Below, piece by piece: positions 11,661 through 20,398 of a stretch of DNA of 64,000 nucleotides. Source of the DNA: Skeletonema tropicum (Eukaryota > Bacillariophyta > Thalassiosirophyceae > Thalassiosirales > Thalassiosiraceae); NCBI GenBank assembly GCA_037178625.1, contig CM074138.1, positions 2,232,001 through 2,296,000 on the forward strand. The letters run 5' to 3'. The stretch's first letter is position 1, and each line of letters opens with the position of its first letter. The notes under the pieces were generated by a model. That model was not told the DNA's origin. It searched no databases and saw only the letters and a program-made list of their open reading frames with translations. The position numbers and the translations under genes are program-made.

Positions 11661-11733
11661 GAGACGGCAACACCCAACATATTCGTGTTCCCCAGACTCT
11701 TGCGAGTTAGAATATGCTGGGTGTTGCCGTCTC
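11661..11733. repeat. 24-bp foldback upstream of the transposon 3 gene
   Basis: Arms 11661-11684 (GAGACGGCAACACCCA...) and 11710-11733 (...TGGGTGTTGCCGTCTC) pair almost perfectly around a 25-base loop. It lies about 180 bases before the first ATG of the element's gene. It may be a small nested MITE or a regulatory hairpin. Confidence 0.65.
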
Positions 11734-11914
11734 ACTATAAGTAGTTGGTTGTCAAAAGCATTCACCCCTAAAATATCTAGTGTATACAAACGGTATTAAC
11801 GTTTTTGTGCGTGAGATCATTATGAGAACTATTATTGGATTTTGGGGAATCTAGTTTTTTTTTTTGCGCCAAGCGTCATTTCCACATCATCTTGTGCACT
11901 CATTCTTGCTAACC

Positions 11915-13980
11915 ATGGCAACAACCCCCAATTCTAGCCACAATAGAGATAGCGGTAGCCGCCAAAATGCGCCAACTGGGGTGTATACTCCAGTGTCAGG
12001 TTCATCCGGGCAATTTGTTACTCCATCATCTTCAAAAACATCAAAATGTGGCAGAGAATCTGCAACAACAACAACTGTGGTGGCTCCACAGCGTCGTTCA
12101 AAGAGAGGTCAGAATAACTCGGCCCCAATGAAGCTAACCGCTCCTTCTCAATTATTCCGTAGTCGCGATACAGCAGTGTCATGCTTCAACTTCCCTCTTG
12201 ATCCCAGTAATATTGATCACCTCAAAGTGATATGATCTAAATGCAAGATGGTCTTGGGTGAAGCCAAAGACGGAATCCTCACCGAGGCAATAAAGAAGAA
12301 GAAACGTGCCGACAAACGAATGTGCGAACGGCCGTGGGACCTCAACAAGAAATGTATCATGCGAAAGGCAGGGACCAAGACAGAAAGAAACCTAAGTTCC
12401 GGTCGAATATCACACAAAAATATTCAAACAGCATCATTCACGAGCCAATACTCAATATTCCACTTGACTGTGTGACGAAGGCATCAATGCATGTCGTGCT
12501 GGGGTTCACGAACTGGCTCGTAAATTTGTCTATTTCTGCTTACGAATGCATCGAGAAGAAAGCAGCTGCCCGATCTTCTGGCACGGAGCAGGTAGCATTC
12601 CGTGAGACGATTGAATTGGTATTGAAGAAGTTATATAGATACAAAGAGTTTCTTACCGAACAGGAGAAGGACACTAAATCCGTATTCACTAGGCAGAGCA
12701 CTGTTGTCGCTGATTTACTTTCACGGACTGATGAGTTGGAAGTCATCAAAGAAACCATCGGAGAAGACTTTTCGTTGACTGAGGAAGCAACAGCAGAGCT
12801 GCGTGAGAAACAGCAGCAGCTCGAGGATGAGTTAAAGCATCTCGAGAAGCAATTGGAGACTGAAGCTACGGAACTGGTCAACAGCACGAAAGAAAATTCC
12901 AACCTTGCTGATTACATTGTCGTGCTCATGGAGCAGATCAGCATTACCGACAATACAATTTTGGAATGTGAGGAGTATCTGAAAAATCATGGTGGTCATT
13001 CGAAGAGAAAGTTTGAGGAAGTATTGAAGAAGAACGGTTGTGACAGGCAAACTTACTTTGAAGCACAAATGGTCGGTAACCATTGCATGAATTATGCGGA
13101 GCATAGTGAAGTCATATACAGTGACATGTTCGATGAGTTTGATCCTATCATCGAACAACAAGATCTGAAGGAAGAGTTGAGTAATTTCACATTGCGAATG
13201 AAGGAAGTTGTGTCTCTATGGTTCAAAATCCAACGAGTAATGAAATCCGTCAATAAGCAGTCCGACAAGGCAATTAAAGACTTTGAAGCGAACATTAAGA
13301 AGCTCAAAGATCTCATTATCAAGCTATTAGTAACAGACGTACCGATTGCCGAGTGGAAGTCAAAACTTCCTGCATTCCCCAAAAGTCATCTCCTCTTCAT
13401 TGGCCATCTTCTTGACCAGCTGACTATGTGGGGAACTCTTGGCGGTTTTGACGAGCAAAACATCGAAAGCGCCCATGCAATCTGGAACCAATTGATGCGT
13501 CAGATGGGCGCTACTCGCGGGAAGGAACTCAAGAAGAAGGTGTTCATTCAGTATTACTTGAAGAGTGCTGAATTCATACAATCTAATATTTTGCGTTTGA
13601 AAGAGGAGTCAAAGCGTCCTAATAAATATGCTCCCCGACGTCCCAGAGCAGAAGATGTCGAAATCAATAATAGCGCTGTTGCAGAGACACAAATTGATAC
13701 TGTCGAGGTCGATGAAGGATCTTTAGTCGCAGACATCAATGGGGAGGTTGCTCTCCATCAACCTCTGATGGTATTCGATTCATCTACATCTGCAGAAGAT
13801 AATGGCGATGGCGCAGTCGGAAATGATGCTGATGAAACGGCGCAGGTGAAAGTATCGAAAGAGGATACGATGGTCAGCACTTGTCCTCATTGCAGTAAGC
13901 GCTTACTTAATGTGGCTCTCCGTGTTCACATGTTTGAGGCACATGGTGTTACTCTTTGTGCTGAAGCCGAACCTAGGTAA
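11915..13980 (+). pseudogene. Transposon 3 coiled-coil / C2H2 protein, two lesions near 5' end
   Basis: The ATG at 11915 opens a Ser/Thr-rich N-terminus. The frame hits TGA at 12233-12235, yet continues in the same frame with sensible protein (MVLGEAKDGILTEAIKKKKR). Near 12385 it must shift to the frame of the long 3' ORF (to 13980, about 530 aa). That part has a helical block (LDCVTKASMHVVLGFTNWLV), a long coiled coil (about 12780-12900, Gln/Glu/Leu-rich), a conserved-looking block (HLLFIGHLLDQLTMWGTLGG, FDEQNIESAHAIWNQLM) and a C-terminal C2H2 finger CPHCSKRLLNVALRVHMFEAH. The TIR-bounded position shows it is element-encoded. I do not recognise the family and see no nuclease triad. It may be an accessory or targeting protein. 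Confidence 0.6.
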
Positions 13981-14337
13981 TCGATAAGTAGTACCAAATC
14001 ATATGAGGCGAAGAATGATGCAGCCAAATATGTCTTCATTTTTGCATTGAAACGGCATAATGGCATAGATAGAGTAGACAGTAGTAACGAGTTGACGGAA
14101 GATATCGACATTGTGATGGGCTTCTCATCAGATTTTGGGATGTCACAGTTAGCGATAGTTAGTGATCACAAATGCTAAGGCGAATCCACCGTGCAGAAAC
14201 ACACTCTGATCCAATCAACTGGGTTCATAATAATAACAAGGAGACTATTGCACCTCTCTCGGCATAGAACTCATCGCACATAAATTGTTGTGCTTCGATC
14301 ATAATATCTTCTTCACGATAGCAGATAGTTGTGCATC

Positions 14338-15976
14338 ATGAGTGTTCAAAAAACAGTTCAAGACCCTTTAGTAGAAGTTGCTGCGCTGACTTGCAACGAA
14401 ACTGAAGCTTTGCTCCAGGTAAAGTACAACATTACGCAAGACGAATGGGATAGCTCGCGACCTAAGTTCCAATTCAGTAAAAAGCCCTTTCTATATCTTA
14501 AAGGCGATTGGGTCAAGTATTACAAAAACTTTGCAAGTGTGAAAAACTACGAGGCGTGCCTTCCAAGAGATGAGTGCGTTGAGGTAATTGTGGGCGGTCT
14601 TCCTACCGATGCGTATGGATTCTCGTTTGATGGGAAAGCAGTCGATATCGGTCCAGAGTTCATCTTCGATGGCACAAATCCTGTCACCTCGACAAAAGTG
14701 GGCGCTTGCACCAAGCCGCCTATCTGCAAAGAAACCGAGGCTCTCATGGAGATCCAGTATTGGGAAGTGTTTTTCGGTAACGAATATTATCGTGTCGAAG
14801 ACAAAGATGGTGACACTGTTCTATTCAGTAAGCCAGGTGAGAGGGGGGGGAATGGACGCTATGGATACACTCTCAATCAAACGTATGCTTGTCTGCCAAA
14901 AGATGACGCTTGCTACACGTTCCTAATTGGAAGCGAGTATCAGTTTTCTTTTGACACCCACCCCCCGCCGTCTTACTCTGTAATTTTTGATGGAAAGCTT
15001 GTCCGCAGAGGAGAGTTGGCTATTTGACTCGGTTCAGTTTGGTGGAAGCTGCAAGCCTCAATGCAATCAAGACACCGAGTCTCTTGTCGAGTTCTTTCTC
15101 TATGACTATGACCACCGTTGGCCGAGCTTGGAGTATGAATACGAATGGGATCTCAACGTTAAAAATAGCGATTCCTCTTCTACGCTTGCAAGTGGAGTAG
15201 TGCCTAAAGGACCTGGCATCTCCCCACTTTCTCACAAGATCATGTGCGTCCCGAAGGGCAGCTGTTCATCCTTTTACATCTCAGCCCCAAATGTGACTAG
15301 GGAAGTAACACGAAATGAAACATTCTCGCTCCGTACTGTGTACACTTTGACTATGGACAATGTTACCTATCGTAAGGGCACATGGTATTCACCTGAAAGG
15401 GATGAATATGGAAGCGATAGATTTGGAAGTAATAATGAAACCATCAGCATGGGAACTTGCAATGTTGGAGGCTTATGTGACGAGGAAACCCAAGATCTAT
15501 TTGAACTTGGGTTGCGCACTGCAGCAACAAATGATTGGCCTTTGTTTGATCGATCGCAGATGCGTTGGAACTTTGGTTATACTGAGTACGAGCGTGATCA
15601 GTACCTCCTTCAAAACTTAGGATTCTTCAATGCAGCCTATGATCTCGACTCAAGCTACGAAGTAATCGAGTGTGTTCCAAAGGACGGATGTGACTTGAGC
15701 TTCAACATTACCTCGAGAGCACCTGTTCATTCTTACACGGTGAAGAAGAATGGCATCCAGCTTGAAAACGAACAAGTAGCAAACCAATATGAGTTAATGA
15801 CGCCATTCGGACAGGAATGCAAGCCGCCTTTGTCTGGAGGTGCCATCGCTGGCATTGTGGGTGCTTGTATCGTTGCTGTAGGTGCGATTACATTCGGTTT
15901 GGTTTGGCGTAACAGACGCCAAAATCATTCTTCCGAGGAAGGAGAAGAGGATCCATTACGTGAGAGTCTCCTTTAG
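14338..15976 (+). pseudogene. Cys-module type I membrane surface protein, copy B (one frameshift)
   Basis: Near-identical to copy A but much better preserved. The frame is open from ATG 14338 to about 15013. Two bases present in copy A (GGAGATAGTTGG) are missing here (GGAGAGTTGG), giving a stop at 15025-15027. The other frame then runs open to 15976. The uninterrupted protein would be about 545 aa, with Cys modules of the form CLPxDxC / CVPxxxC followed by beta-rich segments, N-glycosylation sequons, a C-terminal transmembrane helix (GGAIAGIVGACIVAVGAITF) and a short cytosolic tail. No signal peptide is obvious at the ATG (MSVQKTVQDP), which is odd for a type I topology; a 5' exon may be missing. 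One small deletion could also be a sequencing error, so this copy might be functional in vivo. Confidence 0.75.
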
Positions 15977-16221
15977 TAAGAAGAAGCTTTCGTATCTGTG
16001 GCTTCGGCTTAATAGTCATTGAAATGAAGGTTGTTGATGGCGAAGAGAATCGGTTGCTGCTTGGAATCTTAGATAAGATTATAGACATGATAAATATTAT
16101 TGACAAATTGTTTGCTGTGTTGATCGAATGTTTCTTAAACTTGAACGTTGTAATTTCTTAACCGACTTTATCACTACGCTGTCGCTTTGAAGGCATTGTA
16201 GAATACTGCGTCAAATTAATG

Positions 16222-16371
16222 TGATCAGGACAAAATCCATCGACCCTCCAAGGCAACAAGGGCAGCAGTCACAAACTGGTTGTGCGTGGATTACTTACCG
16301 ATGCTGATAGCTTTGACCGCCACAAGTGTGGCAAAGTACATAGGCGATATTTGTGCAGTGTGATGTGATTT
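16222..16371 (+). repeat. Truncated unit 3 of the tandem array
   Basis: The junction sequence (ACAAAATCCATCGACC) is followed by the intron donor region and part of exon 1 of the secreted-protein gene, read on the minus strand. Similarity fades near 16350-16371, before the ATG. This third start shows that the array is head-to-tail rather than a single duplication. Confidence 0.7.
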
Positions 16372-16794
16372 GCGGTACTGTAATTTTTTGGCGTTCGGTC
16401 TTTCGTCTTTCACGATCAGCAGCTCCACAGTGGTTCAAGTCATTCGTGTTTAAAATTCAGTCTGATAGGTCTTCGCAGATGTGTAGTTACGTCGTATTTG
16501 AGAGTAATGCTAAATTTTCTCAAGACGTTAACGGTCTCTTGAACCGTCGTGCAGGTACAGCCTCTCCAGTGATCTTTCAAGATGGTGCTTTGCATGGCTG
16601 AAACTGCATAACTCTGTGCCTGCTACATAACTTCCGCAAGCTTCCACACCTCCTCACCATTATCTCACCAATACTCCGCGGAGTACATCTGTTGCTCCAA
16701 CGGCACCACCCTCTTGCTTCTCAGTGCCCACTCTCTTCCCTCAGTATTTTCAAGTCTCTTGAGTACGTGACCTTCAATTATTGCAAAAATAATC
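16372..16794. other. Spacer after the array
   Basis: About 420 bases between the end of unit 3 and the next gene. Only short chance ORFs are present. I see no element ends. Confidence 0.4.
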
Positions 16795-17262
16795 ATGACA
16801 GAGCAAAGCGGCAAGAATGACCACAACCTAACCCGTAGAAGGCCTGCCCGCCGCAACCGACCCAACGGCGGCGGCACCCTTGCCTCCTCCTTCAATCAAT
16901 TCGTCGATAATTCCAGCTCCGCCGAAATCCAAGAATTTTCATCTCAATTAACCTCGGCATTAAATTCTATGTCTTTGACGGAAGATCCAACTAATAATGC
17001 CACTGGAGATCCAGCTAATGACTCCTCTTCCGATGGAAAAGAAAATAGTACCAAGCTTAGAGCATCGCAGAGACGACACTCCGAGGGTGAGTTTTATACA
17101 CCTCAACCGACCTCTAGACGAAATTCAAAGGCGGGGAAGCAGTTGGTCCAATCGATGAAACTGACTGCTGCAGAACTATTGGCTGAATTAGGGGATCTTT
17201 CTGATGATGATGTTGAAGAGATCAATGTGATCGCGAGGGGATTGGGCACATGGAAGGAGTAG
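16795..17262 (+). CDS. Hypothetical 155-aa protein, N-terminal basic, Ser/Asn-rich
   Basis: I do not recognise it. The ATG at 16795 follows an AT-rich leader. The protein starts with an Arg-rich stretch (LTRRRPARRNRPN), which could be a nuclear localisation signal. A disordered Ser/Asn/Thr region follows, then RRHSEGEFYTPQPTSRRNSK with potential phosphorylation sites, and an acidic helical C-terminus (MKLTAAELLAELGDLSDDDV). It ends at a normal stop. Composition is gene-like and codon use resembles the neighbours. Probably an intact small gene; a nuclear or regulatory role would be a guess. Confidence 0.6.
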   Translation: MTEQSGKNDHNLTRRRPARRNRPNGGGTLASSFNQFVDNSSSAEIQEFSSQLTSALNSMSLTEDPTNNATGDPANDSSSDGKENSTKLRASQRRHSEGEFYTPQPTSRRNSKAGKQLVQSMKLTAAELLAELGDLSDDDVEEINVIARGLGTWKE

Positions 17263-18418
17263 ACAGTTCGGTCCATTCGTGAGAAGAGGATTTGAGTTAT
17301 TTAGAGCTAGATTGGGGGAGGGGAAGAGTAGAATTTATTTCAAAACTGTAGTGCCATGTGAAATAATTATAATGTGATGTCAATATTTCTATCTACTTCC
17401 TATCTTGGCTCCTCGGAAGTAATAATGAAGCTATTGAGAATACTTCGTAGGATCTGATTGACTACAATCTTGATTTTAATCGTAATTGTTGATGTTTGAT
17501 TTGTCCGCAACTTACTTATTCCTCTCTCTCCCTTGTAAAACATGACAAGCAAGAGCAGTGTAGACTGCTGAAGATGTGGCGGGGAGTTGCATGATAATCT
17601 TTCTCTGGAATCGAACTGAGTAGTGATGTGGGTATGGGTACAATACATCAATGAGAGTGTACATGTATAGTTTTGTTTCATATTCCAATACGAGGGAGAG
17701 TAATAGATTTTTAAGCTTGTTAGGATCAAAATTGAGGTTGGATCAATAATGTATGTTTGTAGGCCCCACGCTCTCCTTGTATGCATGACTCTTACAGTTC
17801 GTTACTAGACAATCACTTAGTTAGGATAGTTGAGTAATTTTCTCAAGTTATTATTATTATGTCCTTCACCTCAGGGTCGGAGTCTCTTCCAAGCTGCTTT
17901 TTGCCAACGGACTGAAGGATGAGCGCATCTATCAATGACGGTGCTCCTAAGTATGATCAATTAAAAGGATAGTTATGCTAGTAGCTGGTGCTTCATGGTC
18001 TTTGCCATGATGAGGTTTGAGAAAACTGAGGCGCACAGAAGAAAAGAAGAGGAGCTTTCTTCCAAGGAGGACAGAGCAAGGAGAAGTAAGACGTCGGACA
18101 GTACTGTAGTAGTTCGCGGACGAAAGAAATGTTCTCACTGTCTCATGTCCGAAAATGCCGATTTCGCACCGCTCTCACTCCGCTTCGCTTGCTCAACTTT
18201 TGCTTGCTTGCTTGGCCTCGCGACGGTCCACTATCACCATCCACACAAGACAAGGAGAATCAACACTTCTATCACCATAAAGTAAGGCAGCACACCCAGG
18301 CGCTAACAAAGCAATCTCACCTTCCATCTATTCCAGTCTTTACGGACCCGCTCTAATCTACCGACAGGGGCATTTATTTTGAATGAGTGATTAATAATAT
18401 CTACATACACGAGAAACA
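17263..18418. other. 1.15-kb spacer, nothing recognised
   Basis: AT-rich sequence with short overlapping ORFs on both strands (for example 17400-17786 minus and 17995-18285 plus) that lack any recognisable motif. No TIRs or RNA genes seen. Confidence 0.4.
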
Positions 18419-18652
18419 ATGAGCAATTCTTCAACGCCTACAACAGCCGACTTCAGCGATGAGGATTTCCTTACTACACCACCTGCCCCAGCGAAAAAGA
18501 AATATACTACCGCCGTATACAAATTGGGGCCGTTGAAGATTACCAGGAAGAAAGAAGTTCGAACGGACAAAAAACCCTCAATGACGACGAGGGTGATGCA
18601 GAAGATGTTCTCGTGCAATGGCAATTGTGCTGCTGCTGCTTGTGCCGATTGA
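18419..18652 (+). CDS. Hypothetical 77-aa protein
   Basis: A compact ORF with a clear ATG (context ACAATG). The N-terminus is Ser/Thr/Asp-rich (TADFSDEDFLTTPPAP), the middle is basic (KITRKKEVRTDKK), and the Cys/Ala-rich C-terminus ends SCNGNCAAAACAD. No domain recognised. The shift from acidic to basic to Cys-rich composition is more gene-like than random, but it is short, so a chance ORF is possible. Confidence 0.5.
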   Translation: MSNSSTPTTADFSDEDFLTTPPAPAKKKYTTAVYKLGPLKITRKKEVRTDKKPSMTTRVMQKMFSCNGNCAAAACAD

Positions 18653-19184
18653 GAAGAAACACTATCGTTTGGGGGGGGCAGGTACATATTGGCAACGCCG
18701 GGTTGAAGGGGGTTGGTTAGTGGTTACGTGAAGATCTCTCCGTGCGTTTGATGTCACATGATGTGTATGGTATCATCATACACGATACACATCATCTGCA
18801 TGAATGTATTATGTGCATAACATTAAATAATTATGTACGAGGGAGTGTGTAAAATTAGATAAAATGGAAGGGAAGAATCCAACTAGCAATAACTTCTTAA
18901 TTGTACAGTTTATTTCGAGTCTACAGCACTGTGGTCTTAATATCAATACAGAATTCTCTGTTTCAGCATTTCTTTTCATCCACCCGCCCCCATACTGATA
19001 TGTCTGTCCAAGAGTATTATTCATCTATCATGAGAAGAAGTTATATCGAAGAATATTGCTGTAACCTATTAGCGTTGCACCCCCACTCTCTCTAGAGCTA
19101 GCTACTCCTGTATCTTACTGCCATTCTCGCTCTGCCAATGCTCTTACCATGACTGAGATGACTGGATCTTATTAGCTTTTGGCA
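18653..19184. other. Spacer upstream of the E2F-like cluster
   Basis: About 530 bases without a supported gene. A short partly palindromic stretch (GTATGGTATCATCATACACGA) lies near 18767-18787. Nothing else noted. Confidence 0.35.
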
Positions 19185-19239
19185 CTTTTGGCGCCAAAAG
19201 TGGTAGTTGGCGCCAAAAGGGCGTGGTGGCGCCAAAAAG
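19185..19239. promoter_or_regulatory. Cluster of three E2F-like sites
   Basis: The 16-base perfect palindrome CTTTTGGCGCCAAAAG (19185-19200) is followed by TTGGCGCCAAAAG (19207-19219) and TGGCGCCAAAAAG (19227-19239). The core TTTGGCGC matches the E2F/DP consensus TTTSSCGC. It sits 72-126 bases upstream of the ATG of the oxygenase gene, so S-phase-linked transcription is a reasonable inference. Confidence 0.6.
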
Positions 19240-19310
19240 TGAAACCTACATACTCCTACCTGCCTTTTATTGTACTTACTTCCACTTACACCCTATCGTC
19301 AAAATACACC

Positions 19311-20252
19311 ATGACATCACCTGCACCCCCAACAATAGACACTAGTCCAATCCCAAAAGGAAGAGTATCCATCACGCCGAACCTCCTATCAAAGCCACAA
19401 ATCGAAGCGTTACTCAATGATGCCAAAAACTTACATCGAAAGGGAGTCTTCATCCCAGGCGGACTTCGTCGGCGCAAGACTACCGAAGATGATGTTCATC
19501 GCAAACAACAGAACAATACTACCGATGGTGCAGATAATAATATGATGATGAAGACAACAACCGATTCCACCACGAGAATATGTGACATCTGTGGTATATT
19601 CGATGATGCCGAAGCAGCTGGGCCATCAGATGCACGTGATGACTTGTTAGATTTGATGGCAGATCTACGTGACTTGCTACAAATGGACTTGGGTGTACGA
19701 TTGTCGGAGGCTATGGAGTTGCAATATTTGCGCTATCCTGGAGGTGATGGTAGTAATAGTAGTGATAAGAGAAAGGAGAGTGGATTCTACGGACGACATT
19801 TTGACAGTTCTCCTGAGGACGAGAGTACATGTAGACGAAAGATTTCACTGTTGTTATATTTAAATGACGAGACTTGGGATATTAAGAAGGATGGAGGTGT
19901 GTTACGAGCTTATTTGCCTCGACAACATCATCAATCAAAAGCCGCAAAGAAACGAAAGCGTGATAGTGATCGACTTGATGAGGGAAGAGATATCATTCAA
20001 GATATTACACCGAAAGGGGGAACGCTTGTCCTCTTTGATAGTGCTTCTGTAGAGCATGAGGTGTTGCCGACTCACAGAGAAAGATGGGCAGTCGTTGGTT
20101 GGTTTCTGGGAGAAGATATATCTACGGTTCAAAAGAGAAAGAGTAATCATAGAAAAGGAGAAAAGAGATTATCGCAATCGTCTCACCGTTCTGGCGAAGA
20201 CCAACAGCGTAGTAGACGAAAGAAGAAGAAACGAAGGAGGAGGGGAGGTTGA
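19311..20252 (+). CDS. 2OG-Fe(II) oxygenase (prolyl 4-hydroxylase-like), 313 aa
   Basis: The first well-placed ATG is at 19311 (context CACCATG); an open stretch upstream contains the E2F-like sites and is not used. The double-stranded beta-helix core is at the C-terminal half: LQYLRYPGG, then RHFDSS with iron ligands His163 and Asp165, RRKISLLLYLN, GGVLRAY, and the distal GGTLVLFDSASVEHEV with His at about 249, followed by RERWAVVGWF with the 2OG-binding Arg. A short Cys motif (CDICGIF) lies before the core. The C-terminus is extremely basic (RRKKKKRRRRGG), a likely nuclear localisation signal. No signal peptide, so a nuclear or cytosolic hydroxylase acting on protein is likely. The substrate cannot be read from sequence. 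Confidence 0.8.
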   Translation: MTSPAPPTIDTSPIPKGRVSITPNLLSKPQIEALLNDAKNLHRKGVFIPGGLRRRKTTEDDVHRKQQNNTTDGADNNMMMKTTTDSTTRICDICGIFDDAEAAGPSDARDDLLDLMADLRDLLQMDLGVRLSEAMELQYLRYPGGDGSNSSDKRKESGFYGRHFDSSPEDESTCRRKISLLLYLNDETWDIKKDGGVLRAYLPRQHHQSKAAKKRKRDSDRLDEGRDIIQDITPKGGTLVLFDSASVEHEVLPTHRERWAVVGWFLGEDISTVQKRKSNHRKGEKRLSQSSHRSGEDQQRSRRKKKKRRRRGG

Positions 20253-20398
20253 AAGACGTATATTACTTACTTAATTGATACGATACACACAAGTTTATTC
20301 TTTTAGGCAAAACAGATCAGTGGTACTATGAAAATGCAATAAATATATATCCGAATAGGAGCCCCACACAACCCTTCCAACCGGATTTCCTTCGAAAG

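Larger units (their letters stand above)
11557..14193. mobile_element. DNA transposon 3, 2637 bp, TIR CACGGTGGATTCG, TSD CAGA
   Basis: CACGGTGGATTCG at 11557-11569 is exactly inverted at 14181-14193 (CGAATCCACCGTG). A second block, CATTTGTG, is conserved a little further in on both ends. CAGA flanks both sides (11553-11556, 14194-14197). The element carries a coiled-coil protein gene (11915-13980) and a foldback at 11661-11733. Terminal CAC and a 4-bp TSD are compatible with the CMC group, but the encoded protein shows no DDE core I can identify, so classification is open. Confidence 0.75.
7034..16221 (+). repeat. Tandem array unit 2, inflated by three transposons
   Basis: Same layout as unit 1: secreted-gene exon relic at 7040-7280, spacer, surface-protein copy B. 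Removing 7281-9484, 9514-11453 and 11557-14193 plus one TSD each leaves about 2.4 kb, the length of unit 1. Between the first two insertions only about 29 bases of unit sequence survive (AGCTTGCAATGAGACGCG onward), and about 100 bases lie before the third, so all three hit a stretch of about 140 bases. Confidence 0.8.

Noticed and set aside
17995..18285. 96-aa ORF
   Set aside because: Basic first half followed by random-looking sequence; no supporting context.
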